NCBI RefSeq assembly: GCF_900116905.1
Contig: NZ_FPCG01000009.1
Span: 83,674 to 147,673, forward strand
Source: Micrococcus terreus
Lineage (GTDB): Bacteria; Actinomycetota; Actinomycetes; Actinomycetales; Micrococcaceae
Length of the DNA: 64,000 bases
Direction of reading: 5' to 3'
The notes beneath the pieces are model-generated. The model was not told the origin of the DNA, did no database searches, and saw only the letters and a program-made list of their open reading frames with translations. Both the position numbers and the translations under genes were made by a program. Positions within the stretch are counted from its first letter, which is position 1, and each line of letters starts with the position of its first letter. Below are positions 34,611 to 42,712 of this stretch, piece by piece.

Positions 34611-34617
34611 TTCCTTC

Positions 34618-35535
34618 ATGAACACCGATCATCTGCGCGCCCTGGCGGCCGCCGTGGACGAGGGCACCTTCGAGGCGGCGGCCGACCTGTTGCGCATCTC
34701 CGGGTCCGCGTTCTCCCAACGGATCAAGGCGTTGGAGAAGGACATGGGCCAGGTGCTGCTGACCCGCACCGTGCCCGTGGCCACCACGCCGGCCGGGGAC
34801 CGCGTGCTCCGGCTGGCCCGTCAGGTGGCGGTGCTGGAGGACGACGCCCGGCGCTCGCTCGGCCGGGGCAGCGGCGGACGGACGGTGCTGCGCGTGGCGG
34901 TCAACGTGGACTCGCTGGCCACCTGGTTCGTGGAGGTGCTGCGCCAGGCGGCCACCTGGGACGATGTCGCGCTCCAGCTGCAGACCGAGGACCAGGAGCA
35001 CACCCACGAACTGCTGCGCTCCGGTGCGGTGGTGGCGGCGGTGACCGAACGCCCCACCCCCGTGTCCGGCTGCGTGTCCATGGAGCTGGGCGAGATGGGG
35101 TACCACGCCGTGGCCGCCTCAGCCCTGCTGGACCGGTACCGAACGGGCGGCTCCGGGGACACTGTCGGCAACGGGCAGGCGCCCGTGGACTTCGGCGCCA
35201 TGCCCGTGGTCGACTTCGGCACGCGAGACAACCTGCAGCGCTCCCGCCTGGCCCGGCTCGGCCGCGAGCGTGGGCTGACCCTGGACCCGCCGCGTCATGT
35301 GGTCCCCGACGCGGAGACCTATCTGCAGGCGGTGGAGCTGGGCATGGGCTGGGGCATGTTCCCGGACGCGCAGCTGCCGCCGGGCGTGCTGGAGGGCGCC
35401 CACCCTGAGCTGGAGGCGATCCCGGAGCTCGGCGCAGCCCAGGTCCAACTGCACTGGCAGCGGTGGTCCGCCGGGACGGAGGCGCTGGACCGGCTCACGG
35501 CCGCCGTCCAACAGGCCGCCCGCCACATGGTCTGA
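34618..35535 (+). CDS. LysR-family regulator, LysG/ArgP type
   Basis: A 305-residue LysR-type regulator. Its N-terminal winged HTH is MNTDHLRALAAAVDEGTFEA, then AADLLRISGSAFSQRIKALE and VLLTRTVPVATTPAGDRVL. The effector domain follows with VNVDSLATWFVEVLRQAATW, which is diagnostic of ArgP/LysG. It should activate the divergent LysE-type exporter on binding lysine or arginine. The ATG at 34618 is preferred because the HTH starts exactly there; a frame opening at 34567 adds 17 unrelated residues. Confidence 0.9.
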   Translation: MNTDHLRALAAAVDEGTFEAAADLLRISGSAFSQRIKALEKDMGQVLLTRTVPVATTPAGDRVLRLARQVAVLEDDARRSLGRGSGGRTVLRVAVNVDSLATWFVEVLRQAATWDDVALQLQTEDQEHTHELLRSGAVVAAVTERPTPVSGCVSMELGEMGYHAVAASALLDRYRTGGSGDTVGNGQAPVDFGAMPVVDFGTRDNLQRSRLARLGRERGLTLDPPRHVVPDAETYLQAVELGMGWGMFPDAQLPPGVLEGAHPELEAIPELGAAQVQLHWQRWSAGTEALDRLTAAVQQAARHMV

Positions 35536-35604
35536 GCTGCCACCCAACGGATCACGTGCGCAGAAGACTCTGCGACACGCCGAGCCCGACCCCAGTTGGC
35601 GTGA

Positions 35605-36162
35605 TCATGATCGGGGCAGGGCGTACTGCGTACCGGTGGGCGTGCGCTCGAGCAGTCCGTGGTCCACCAGGTACCGGCGAACCAGGGCGACGTCCTCATG
35701 GAACACGCGCAGCCGCTCGTTCAGCTGCGGCTCAGTGAGCACCTCGCCGGGCCGCAGCGCCGCGTCCCGCACCCACATCAGCAGCTCGCGCCGCTCCCCC
35801 GGAGCCGCCGGCAGGGCCTGGATCCGTGGTCCCAGACCGCCCACCAGGAACTTCCCGACGCCGGCCCGCGCCTTCTGCTCGCCCCGCACCTGGGGTGCGG
35901 CGAGGGTGGCGCGCAGGAGGCCACCGTCCACGGTGACCGAACCGGCTGAGGTGACGGGGCCGTCGTCGGGAACCTGGGTGAGGACACCGAGCGAGAGCCA
36001 GGTCTGCAGGGCCTTGGCCTCCCGGGAGTTCAGCGCCGCGCGGGCCTGCGCGTCCAGGGTGCCCAAGGCGGCGTGGGCGAAGACGGTCCGGGCGGCCTCG
36101 TTGCCCAGGGCGGCGAGGATCGGCTTCCAGTCGGGTGCGGGTGCCGGGTCAGAACTGCTCAT
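35605..36162 (-). CDS. DUF2087 domain protein
   Basis: A 185-residue protein. The first half is a winged-helix-like region (WKPILAALGNEAARTVFAHA, NSREAKALQTWLSLGVLTQV). The end matches DUF2087: LNERLRVFHEDVALVRRYLV, DHGLLERTPTGTQYAL. Members look like small DNA-binding or transcription-associated proteins, with function not established. Its linker holds an exact dispersed-word copy, read VPDDG, at 35959. The start MSSSDPAPAPDWKP at 36162 is preferred over a frame opening at 36204. That longer frame would read into the 54-bp palindromic repeat. Confidence 0.75.
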   Translation of the reverse strand: MSSSDPAPAPDWKPILAALGNEAARTVFAHAALGTLDAQARAALNSREAKALQTWLSLGVLTQVPDDGPVTSAGSVTVDGGLLRATLAAPQVRGEQKARAGVGKFLVGGLGPRIQALPAAPGERRELLMWVRDAALRPGEVLTEPQLNERLRVFHEDVALVRRYLVDHGLLERTPTGTQYALPRS

Positions 36163-36188
36163 CCGACCATCCTGCCCCACCCCCCCCA

Positions 36189-36242
36189 GGCACAAAGTGA
36201 CCACGCCCGGTCACTGTAGTGGGGGTCTGGTCACTTTGTGCC
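36189..36242. repeat. 54-bp palindromic interspersed repeat, copy A
   Basis: A 15-bp perfect inverted repeat (GGCACAAAGTGACCA at 36189 and its complement at 36228) encloses CGCCCGGTCACTGTAG and a G-run. A second copy, inverted, lies at 40761-40814 and matches at 46 of 54 positions by my count. Both copies sit between genes. Confidence 0.8.
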
Positions 36243-36252
36243 CGAAGGAGGA

Positions 36253-37905
36253 TCAGGCGCGGGAGAGGTCGCGGCGACGCATCAGGGGCACGGCGACGAG
36301 GAGCCCCGCCACGCCGATCCCCGCCAGCACACCCAACGGCCAGAACTCCGGCTCGCCCACGGAGAGGTCGGGCACGTGCTCGAAGACCACCAGGTCCATC
36401 AGCCACTGCGGCGGGTCCAGCAGGCCACCGAGCCAGGCCAGCGTGGCCGAGACCGTCACCAGCGCCCACATCAGCCAGCTCAGACGCGGCAGTCCGGCCA
36501 CCATCACAGTGGCCAACCCAGCCAGGCACAGCGCCGCAGGCCACTGCAGCACCAGGTAACCCAGGGTCTCGTCGAGCGCCGCCTCATCCCCCAGCTGACC
36601 CTGTGCCACCAGAGCGGTCACCCCACCGGCCAGCAGCAGCATCACCAAGGACCCGACGGCGGCCGTCAGCAGGGCGGCCACCAGCGGCTCCCAGCGGCGC
36701 CGGCCGGTGGTCAACTCGACGTCCAAGAGACCTTCGCGCTCGTCGGCCCGGACCCGCAGGACCGTTCCCACGGCGTAGATCGCCCTCAGGATGCCCCCGA
36801 ACATGGCCGTCATGCGGAAGAACATCGAGGTGACGGACCCCTCCCCCAACATCTGCTGCACGATCTGCGCGGTGGCATCGGACCCTTCGATCAGCTCCAG
36901 GATCCCCGAGCTCATCCCGGCGAACAGGGCTGCCAGTCCCACCACTGCCACCGTCCAGCCCACCCAGGAGCCGACCCCACGCCGCAACGCAAAGGCCAGC
37001 GGGGAACGGACCCTCATCCGCGCCGAGCTGCCCCGGGTGCGGGCCAGCAGGCCGGACCGGTACTCGCGCCGAGCGGACAGCCCCAGCCCAGCGCCCAGCA
37101 ACACCACGGCCGCCGCACCGAAGGCGAGGAACGGCCCCATCTGGTCGTCGGTGTACGGCGCCACCACCTGCGCCCAGCCGAGCGGCGAGATCCAGTGCAG
37201 GACCGTCACCGGAGCACGGTGGGACGCGTCCAGGGTGGCGGTGGCGTCCGGGACGGCCCGGGCCAGGAACGCCGCCGCCAGCACGATCAGCGCCCAGGAC
37301 CGGGCGGTGCGTGCGTCGGCGGCCAGCTGGCAGCACACCACGGCGATCAGGGCGAACACCAGGCTCACCGCGGACACCAGCAGCCCGAAGGCCATGGCTC
37401 CGGACTCCGTCAGCTCGGCGATCCGCTGTGCCTGCACCCATAGGATCAGGCCCGCCCCGCCACCCAGGGTCAGGCACTGTCCGATCAGCACGGTCAGCGC
37501 CGCAGCCGCCGGGACCCAGGGGGCGGTTCCCGTGGAACGGATCAGCTCCAGGGTGCCCTCGTCCTCAGGCCGGCGCACCAGGGCCACCGCGAGCAGGATG
37601 CCCATCAGTGCGCCGAGCACCAGCACGTACGTCCCGGTCTCCCACACCAGCAGCTGACCCAGGCGGCCCGGGTCCGGCAGCGGACCGTAGAGCAGTGTGG
37701 TGGCGGTGTTCGCCCGCAGCGACTCCACCATGAACGTGCGCTGGGACAGCTCCGGATACGTGGTCTCATACGCGGGGGCGGTGATCACCACGAGCAGCAG
37801 CAGCCCGCCCAACCAGGCTCCGAGCATCAGCCAGTGCCGCCGCAGCACCAGTCGGATCAGCCGCCGGTACTGCCCGGACCCGGAGGTCGGCTGCGCCCGG
37901 CTCAT
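36253..37905 (-). CDS. ABC-2 permease, polyketide/tetronasin-type exporter
   Basis: A 550-residue membrane protein with about 12 helices, built as two similar six-helix halves. It starts RLIRLVLRRHWLMLGAWLGG and includes VLVLGALMGILLAVALVRR and a second half from FALRRGVGSWVGWTVAVVGL. The charged motif RRPEDEGTLELIRSTGTAP and its second-half counterpart RADEREGLLDVELTTGRR mark actinobacterial antibiotic-export permeases. The ATP-binding gene upstream overlaps it by 4 bp. A MerR regulator heads the operon, so expression probably responds to the drug. Confidence 0.88.
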   Translation of the reverse strand: MSRAQPTSGSGQYRRLIRLVLRRHWLMLGAWLGGLLLLVVITAPAYETTYPELSQRTFMVESLRANTATTLLYGPLPDPGRLGQLLVWETGTYVLVLGALMGILLAVALVRRPEDEGTLELIRSTGTAPWVPAAAALTVLIGQCLTLGGGAGLILWVQAQRIAELTESGAMAFGLLVSAVSLVFALIAVVCCQLAADARTARSWALIVLAAAFLARAVPDATATLDASHRAPVTVLHWISPLGWAQVVAPYTDDQMGPFLAFGAAAVVLLGAGLGLSARREYRSGLLARTRGSSARMRVRSPLAFALRRGVGSWVGWTVAVVGLAALFAGMSSGILELIEGSDATAQIVQQMLGEGSVTSMFFRMTAMFGGILRAIYAVGTVLRVRADEREGLLDVELTTGRRRWEPLVAALLTAAVGSLVMLLLAGGVTALVAQGQLGDEAALDETLGYLVLQWPAALCLAGLATVMVAGLPRLSWLMWALVTVSATLAWLGGLLDPPQWLMDLVVFEHVPDLSVGEPEFWPLGVLAGIGVAGLLVAVPLMRRRDLSRA

Positions 37906-38915
37906 CGCGCACCCACCTCATAGTGACGCAGGAACAGCTCCTCCAAGGAGGCCGGGGTGCAGGTGATGTCCTGCGCCCCCGACTCCGCCAGCAGACCGAG
38001 CACACCGGTCACCTGCTCGCGGTCCACGGAGCCCCGCAGTCGGACCTCCCCCTGCCCCTCCGCGCTGGGAGCCGGTGCGGTGCTGGGAGCCGAGAGGCCG
38101 TCGTCGGGCCTTGCCAGGCGCAACCCGCGCTCGGCGAGCCGGGCACTCAGCTCCTCCGCCCGCGCCGCCGGGACCGAGGCCGTCACGCTGGAGGCCGCCA
38201 GGTGCCGCATCTGCTCCAGGTGACCGGACTCGACCAGTCGGCCGTCGCGGATGATGGTGACCTCCGTGCACAGCTCCTCGACCTCGGCGAGCAGGTGGCT
38301 GGAGAGCAGCACGGTGCGCCCCTGCCCCACAGCCTCGCGCACACAGCGGCCGAACTCGATCTCCATGAGCGGGTCCAGGCCCGCGGTGGGCTCATCCAGC
38401 AGCAGCAGTGGGGCCTCAGCGGCGAATGCGGCCACGAGCATGACCTTCTGGCGGTTGCCGGTGGAGTAGCTGCGCACCTTCTTGGTGGTATCCAGCGCGA
38501 ACCGCTCGATCAGCTCGGCCTCGCGCCGGTGGCTGTACCGCCCGCGCAGTCCGGCCAGCACGTCCAGCGCCTGCCGTCCGGTCAGGTTCGGCCACAGGCT
38601 CACATCCCCGGGGACGGAGGAGATGCCCCGGGTCGCCTCGGCAGGATGGGTGGCGGGATCGTGCCCCAACACCCGGACGGTTCCCGACGACGGCCGGTAC
38701 AGTCCCAGCAGGACGCGCATGGTGGTGGATTTCCCGGCCCCGTTGGGCCCGAGGAACCCGTGCACGGTGCCGGCCTGGACGGTCAGGTCGAAGTCCTCCA
38801 CGGCGGTGAAGGAGCCGAACCGCTTGGTCAGGCCGCGGACCTCGACGGGGTGCTCGGTGCCCAGGCGCTCGGTGCCGGCGTGCTCAGCGCTGGGCGTACT
38901 GGGCTTACTGGTCAT
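37902..38915 (-). CDS. ABC transporter ATP-binding protein, drug export (DrrA-like)
   Basis: A 337-residue ATPase with Walker A GFLGPNGAGKSTTMRVLLGL, the Q-loop region ISSVPGDVSLWPNLTGRQAL, Walker B LLLLDEPTAGLDP and LLSSHLLAEVEEL. The signature is RSYSTGNRQKVMLVAAF, where the usual LSGGQ is replaced by YSTGN, as in many DrrA-like proteins. A linker near residues 265-290 carries the dispersed word at 38097 (RPDDG), and another copy at 38681 is read PSSGT. It overlaps the MerR gene upstream by 11 bp and the permease downstream by 4 bp. Confidence 0.92.
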   Translation of the reverse strand: MTSKPSTPSAEHAGTERLGTEHPVEVRGLTKRFGSFTAVEDFDLTVQAGTVHGFLGPNGAGKSTTMRVLLGLYRPSSGTVRVLGHDPATHPAEATRGISSVPGDVSLWPNLTGRQALDVLAGLRGRYSHRREAELIERFALDTTKKVRSYSTGNRQKVMLVAAFAAEAPLLLLDEPTAGLDPLMEIEFGRCVREAVGQGRTVLLSSHLLAEVEELCTEVTIIRDGRLVESGHLEQMRHLAASSVTASVPAARAEELSARLAERGLRLARPDDGLSAPSTAPAPSAEGQGEVRLRGSVDREQVTGVLGLLAESGAQDITCTPASLEELFLRHYEVGAR

Positions 38916-39798
38916 GAGATTCCCACCCCTTCAGTGCTCGGTGGTCCTCGGCGGAGAGCCGGACGCCCAGCTCCTCGGCGATCGCCTGGGCGTAGATGCG
39001 GTAGTGCCGCCCGGGGAAGGCCAGGATGAACGGGCGCCAGGCCCAGGCATAGCTGCCGTCCTCCATCAGGTCCTCCCAGTCCGCCACCACCTCCGGGGCC
39101 ACCGCGCGGCTGAACTGCGCCACTTCGGCGGCCAGTGCACGCAGGCGCTGCTCGGTGTCTGGCGCACGGCTGCCGGAGAGCTCTTGGAACCGGTCGAAGA
39201 ACTCGGCGATCCGGTCCAGGTCGGAGGCACTGAGCCGGTCCACGAACTCGACCACCCCGTGCGGCAGCTCCATCCGGTAGCAGGCGACCTCGAGCACGTC
39301 CCATTCGGACTGCATAATCCGGCGGGCGCGCTGGCTGGGAGCCCGGCGTATCAGCTCGGTGTACATCCAGACCAGCTGGGGCGGGACCGGGGTCAGGGAC
39401 CCGTCGGACTCGACCGAGGCGATCAGCGCCGCCAGCCGTTCCCGCTGGGTGGTGAGGTCGGCGATCTGCCGGTCCACGCCCTCCAAGGTGTGGCGCAGGT
39501 CGGTGAGGATGGAGGTTCGGGCGAGGGAGCCGTCGCCGGGAAGGTCGGCGGAGCCTGGTGCACCCGGCGGGACCGTGAACGGGGAGGACGGCTCGGCGGC
39601 GAGCATCTCCTTGACCTGGGCCAAGGGGACGCCGGCGTCCACCAGCCAGCGCACGCGCAGCAACCGGGCGACGTGCGCCATCCCGTAGTCGCGCCACCCG
39701 TGCCGCTGGGCGGGCAGGGGCAGCAAGCTGATCTGGTGGTAGTAGCGCACCGTGCGGACGGTGGTGCGGGCCAGTTCGGCGAGCTCCTTGACCTTCAT
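38905..39798 (-). CDS. MerR-family transcriptional regulator
   Basis: A 297-residue regulator whose N-terminus is a MerR winged helix: MKVKELAELARTTVRTVRYY, HQISLLPLPAQRHGWRDYGM and ARLLRVRWLVDAGVPLAQVK. The dimerisation helix follows (TSILTDLRHTLEGVDRQIAD). The C-terminal about 170 residues would sense an inducer, probably a drug exported by the ABC pair encoded next in the operon. The ATG at 39798 coincides with the expected transcription start of its promoter, so the mRNA is probably leaderless. A longer frame to 39885 would include the promoter and is rejected. Confidence 0.9.
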   Translation of the reverse strand: MKVKELAELARTTVRTVRYYHQISLLPLPAQRHGWRDYGMAHVARLLRVRWLVDAGVPLAQVKEMLAAEPSSPFTVPPGAPGSADLPGDGSLARTSILTDLRHTLEGVDRQIADLTTQRERLAALIASVESDGSLTPVPPQLVWMYTELIRRAPSQRARRIMQSEWDVLEVACYRMELPHGVVEFVDRLSASDLDRIAEFFDRFQELSGSRAPDTEQRLRALAAEVAQFSRAVAPEVVADWEDLMEDGSYAWAWRPFILAFPGRHYRIYAQAIAEELGVRLSAEDHRALKGWESHDQ

Positions 39799-39804
39799 GC
39801 ACCC

Positions 39805-39836
39805 ATCATGCAGGTGTGACGTTGCGTCACTGTCAA
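39805..39836 (-). promoter_or_regulatory. MerR-type promoter with operator in the spacer
   Basis: On the minus strand TTGACA (39836-39831) and CATGAT (39810-39805) are 20 bp apart. The spacer contains the perfect palindrome GTGACGCAACGTCAC (39816-39830). A long spacer with a central dyad is the hallmark of MerR-controlled promoters. Confidence 0.7.
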
Positions 39837-39867
39837 CCCTGGACCGCCGCAGAGTCCTGATATATGC

Positions 39868-39903
39868 CGACGGACCGGCCCCCACAGGGAGGCCGGTCCG
39901 TCG
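39868..39903 (-). terminator. Terminator hairpin
   Basis: A perfect 13-bp stem (CGACGGACCGGCC and its complement) with a 10-base loop lies 32 bp after the end of the WGLAG protein frame on the minus strand. It is followed by an A/T-rich stretch (GCATATATCAGG) in that direction. Confidence 0.75.
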
Positions 39904-39935
39904 TTCAGCGGATCCGCCGAGTCAGGCGGGACGGA

Positions 39936-40296
39936 TCACGGTGCGCCGGGGGTGCCCAGTCCTCCGGTTCCTCCCATGCCGCCGGGTCCGCCGCGGCGCG
40001 GGGCGTCATCCACGTCCACATGACCCTCGGCCCGGTTCAGGTGGCCGTCACGGTGGTCCACATGGTCGTCGATCCGGTGGTCCACATGGTCGTCGCGGTG
40101 GTCCGTGCGGTGGTCGCGACGGTCCGCGTGGACATGCTCCACGTGGTCACGGCGCTTGCGCAGACCGGCCAGGCCGGCCAGGCCCAGCAGTCCGGCCAGG
40201 CCCCAGAGGCCGTTGTTGTTGCCGTTGTCGTCGTCCTCCTGGGTGACCGTCGTGGTGGGCGACGGGCTTGCGAAGCTCCAGGGTGCGAAGTTCCAT
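39936..40296 (-). CDS. WGxxGxxG-type small protein, apparent frameshift after the start
   Basis: The frame ending at 39936 reads TTTVTQEDDDNGNNNGLWG and LAGLLGLAGLAGLRKRRD, then a His/Asp/Arg-rich repeat tail (DHVEHVHADRRDHRTDHRDD). The acidic-Asn stretch, W-G helix and basic end are those of small WGxxGxxG proteins, presumably membrane inserted. A strong ribosome site (GAGGAAGG) and ATG at 40296 lie just upstream but are one base out of frame: ATG is followed by an extra G before AACTTCGCACC. No ATG or GTG is in frame; a TTG at 40421 is possible but has no ribosome site. The gene is therefore either frameshifted, mis-sequenced or started unusually. Confidence 0.55.
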
Positions 40297-40449
40297 GATG
40301 AACCTTCCTCTCGTGCACGGCGCGTGGGAGGGTCCTGCGGTGTGCCGGACTCCGGGTGCGCCCACGATCGACGCCGTACCTCTGATCCGGGCGCTACGGC
40401 GCAGGCCGGGGAGCTTGGCAAGTGCTGGCCGGCGGCTGGGTGGGAGTCG

Positions 40450-40455
40450 TAAGGT
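40450..40455 (+). promoter_or_regulatory. Candidate -10 box for a leaderless lipoprotein gene
   Basis: TAAGGT lies 6 bases before the ATG of the small lipoprotein gene. No ribosome site or clear -35 is seen. Confidence 0.35.
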
Positions 40456-40461
40456 CAGTCC

Positions 40462-40713
40462 ATGGAAGCCCCACGTCAGAGTCGACGCTCGCGCCTCCTC
40501 GTCCCCGCCGCACTCATGGCCGCCGGCCTGGCGCTGGGCGCGTGCTCCGCTCAGGGCACCGCCGAGGGCCCGACCGCCTCAGCCCGGGCCGTGCACTGGA
40601 TCGTGGTGGACGTGACCGGGGTTCCCTCGCGTGCAGAGAGCGACCTTCCCCGAGCTGACTCCGAGGACGTGGCCGCCCTCGCCGAGTCGTGGAGCGCCTC
40701 CTACACCGGCTGA
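40462..40713 (+). CDS. Small secreted lipoprotein
   Basis: An 83-residue protein with a type II signal peptide: basic start MEAPRQSRRSRL, hydrophobic core LVPAALMAAGLALGAC, and a lipobox LGAC that gives Cys28 as the lipidated residue. The remaining about 55 residues (VHWIVVDVTGVPSRAESDLP) match nothing I recognise. It should be anchored to the outer face of the cytoplasmic membrane. A 54-bp palindromic repeat follows its stop and separates it from the convergent LLM gene. Confidence 0.65.
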   Translation: MEAPRQSRRSRLLVPAALMAAGLALGACSAQGTAEGPTASARAVHWIVVDVTGVPSRAESDLPRADSEDVAALAESWSASYTG

Positions 40714-40760
40714 CAGCGAAGACGGTGCAGACGGCGCCCATCTTCCGGCAGCTCTCCCCA

Positions 40761-40814
40761 GGCGCACAGTGACCAGACCCCCACCAAAGTGACCGGGTTT
40801 CGTCACTCTGTGCC
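40761..40814. repeat. 54-bp palindromic interspersed repeat, copy B (inverted)
   Basis: This is the reverse-complement relative of 36189-36242. It keeps the internal block CCCGGTCACT and GTGGGGGTCTGGTCACT on the opposite strand. It lies between two convergent gene ends, as a bidirectional terminator or REP-type element would. Confidence 0.8.
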
Positions 40815-40829
40815 TAGGGGGGCGCGGCG

Positions 40830-41954
40830 TCAGGACCCGGCGAGCATGTCCAGCACCATCGGCTTGACCTGGGTGCCGTAGAGCTCGATCGACTCCATCA
40901 TGTCCTCGTGCGGCAGGGAGCCGTTGCCGTACTTCATGCCGAACCGGCCGGCGCCCAGGGCCTTCACCGTGGTGGCGATCTTGCGGGCCACGGTCTCCGG
41001 GGAGCCCAGGTGCAGCGCGCCCTGAGTGATCTCCTGCCGGAACTGGGCCGGGCTCGGAGCCGGCCAGCCGCGTTCGGCGCCGAGCTTGCGCATGGACGCC
41101 TCCCAGTGCGGGTAGTACCGCTCGGCGGCCTCCTCATCGGTCTGGGCCACGAATCCGTGGGAGTGCACGGCCACGCGGCGCGGCTCCATGCCGTTCTCCT
41201 GGATCTGGCGTCGGTACAGGTCGGCGAACGGGGCGAAGCGGGCTGGCTGACCGCCGATGATCGCCAGCTCCAGGCCCAGTCCGTACCTCGCCGCACGGAC
41301 CACCGATGCCGGGGTGCCCCCCACCGCCACCCACGCCGGAAGACCCGAGGCGTGGGCCGTCGTCGGGAAGATGCTCTGGCGGGACAACGCGGACCGCGTG
41401 CTGCCCTGCCAGGTGACCGGGCCCTCGCTGCGCAGGGCGGCGAACAGGTCCAGCTTCTCCTCGAAGAGGCGCTCGTAGTCCTGCAGGTCGTAGCCGAACA
41501 GCGGGAAGGACTCGATGAACGAGCCGCGGCCCAGGGAGACCTCCGCGCGGCCGCCGGTGATGCCGTCCAGCGTGGCGAAGCGCTGGTAGACGCGCACGGG
41601 GTCGTCCGAGGAGAGGACGGTGACCGCGGAGATCAGCTTGATCCGCTCGGTCTGGGCGCCGATCCCGGCCAGGACCATGTCCGGCGCGGAGACGGCGTAG
41701 TCAGGACGGTGGTGCTCCCCCACGCCGATCACGTCCACGCCCACCTGGTCCGCGAGGACGCCCTCGGCCACCACGTTGCGCAGGACCTCAGGGTGGTCCA
41801 GGCGGGTGCCGGAGCGGTCCGCGGTGATGTCACCGAAGGTGTGCAGGCCGAACTCCAGGGTGCCAGCGGGCACGGAGTCTGCCATCTCGGTGGACGGGTT
41901 GGGCGTGGGCGCGGCGAGCGCGGGGGTGGAGGCAAAGCTCTGGTTCTCAGTCAC
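40830..41954 (-). CDS. LLM-class flavin-dependent oxidoreductase
   Basis: A 374-residue luciferase-like monooxygenase. The barrel begins at about residue 32 (LEFGLHTFGDITADRSGTRL). GVGEHHRPDYAVSAPDMVLA, VLSSDDPVRVYQRFATLDGI and SLGRGSFIESFPLFGYDLQD follow, then YGLGLELAIIGGQPARFAPF and LHLGSPETVARKIATTV. These enzymes use reduced FMN to oxygenate a small substrate; F420 use is possible in actinobacteria. The substrate is unknown. The GTG start at 41954 gives a variable N-terminal tail; an ATG at residue 24 is an alternative. An exact dispersed word (FPTTA) lies at 41356 and a near-copy overlaps the upstream region at 41969. Confidence 0.88.
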   Translation of the reverse strand: MTENQSFASTPALAAPTPNPSTEMADSVPAGTLEFGLHTFGDITADRSGTRLDHPEVLRNVVAEGVLADQVGVDVIGVGEHHRPDYAVSAPDMVLAGIGAQTERIKLISAVTVLSSDDPVRVYQRFATLDGITGGRAEVSLGRGSFIESFPLFGYDLQDYERLFEEKLDLFAALRSEGPVTWQGSTRSALSRQSIFPTTAHASGLPAWVAVGGTPASVVRAARYGLGLELAIIGGQPARFAPFADLYRRQIQENGMEPRRVAVHSHGFVAQTDEEAAERYYPHWEASMRKLGAERGWPAPSPAQFRQEITQGALHLGSPETVARKIATTVKALGAGRFGMKYGNGSLPHEDMMESIELYGTQVKPMVLDMLAGS

Positions 41955-42033
41955 GCCGGGTACAACACCTCCCGACGACGGAACATTCCTTGAAATTTGA
42001 ACGTCCAGTTCAGGCGGGGGTCCAGGGGTGAGA

Positions 42034-42690
42034 TCAGAGGGCGAGACGCTGGCGGAGTGTGGGGACGCCGGGCCCGGTCAGGTTCGGCAGGAACGCGGAG
42101 CGGCCGGACATCACCATCAGCAGGTCCAGCACCGGCCCCTCCACGCGCGGGCCCTGGCCGTGGTGGAACGGAGCGTCCGTGGCCGCCAGCTCCAGCTCCT
42201 CGACCATGGTGCTGGAATGGACGGCGAAGTCCCGCTCGGCGAAGTGCTGGGCCACGTAGGTCACCGCATCCGTGTCCGGTGCGGAGTCGATCCCGAGCGG
42301 GAAGCGGATGTCCGTGCCGTGCACGATCACCTCGCCCAACCACGCCCAGGTGGTGCGTGCCGGCTCCACGCGGCTGTCCACCACAGCGGCGAACCGCTCC
42401 CAGGTCTCCCTCGGCGTGCGCCTCAGGTGCTCCTCGAGCCGGCGCTGGTTGTGGACGTCGGCGTTGAACCGGGCCCCGATCATGCTGCGCAGCCAGGCCA
42501 GCCGACCTAGGGAGGCACCGGCCGTGAGGTGCGCCAGAGTCTGCTCCACGGTCCACGCCGCCGAGTGGGAGCGGCAGTGCCACTGCTCCTCGGTCAGGTG
42601 CTCTAGGTCGGCGGCCAGCCGAGCTCGCTCCTCCCGGACGGCCTGCCACACCCGGTCACGGTCCCACTCGATCACTGCGTTCTGACTCAC
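42034..42690 (-). CDS. Mycothiol-dependent maleylpyruvate isomerase family protein
   Basis: A 218-residue member of the DinB superfamily, of the maleylpyruvate isomerase N-terminal type. It has RARLAADLEHLTEEQWHCRS, WTVEQTLAHLTAGASLGRLA (metal-binding His), LGEVIVHGTDIRFPLGID (second His) and YVAQHFAERDF. Members use mycothiol, the actinobacterial thiol, in isomerase or transferase reactions; the actual substrate is unknown. The GTG at 42690 is chosen because upstream residues are Pro-rich and unrelated. It lies 22 bp after the FtsX-type permease gene on the same strand. Confidence 0.8.
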   Translation of the reverse strand: MSQNAVIEWDRDRVWQAVREERARLAADLEHLTEEQWHCRSHSAAWTVEQTLAHLTAGASLGRLAWLRSMIGARFNADVHNQRRLEEHLRRTPRETWERFAAVVDSRVEPARTTWAWLGEVIVHGTDIRFPLGIDSAPDTDAVTYVAQHFAERDFAVHSSTMVEELELAATDAPFHHGQGPRVEGPVLDLLMVMSGRSAFLPNLTGPGVPTLRQRLAL

Positions 42691-42712
42691 GGTCCCAGTA
42701 TGGCCGGGCGGC

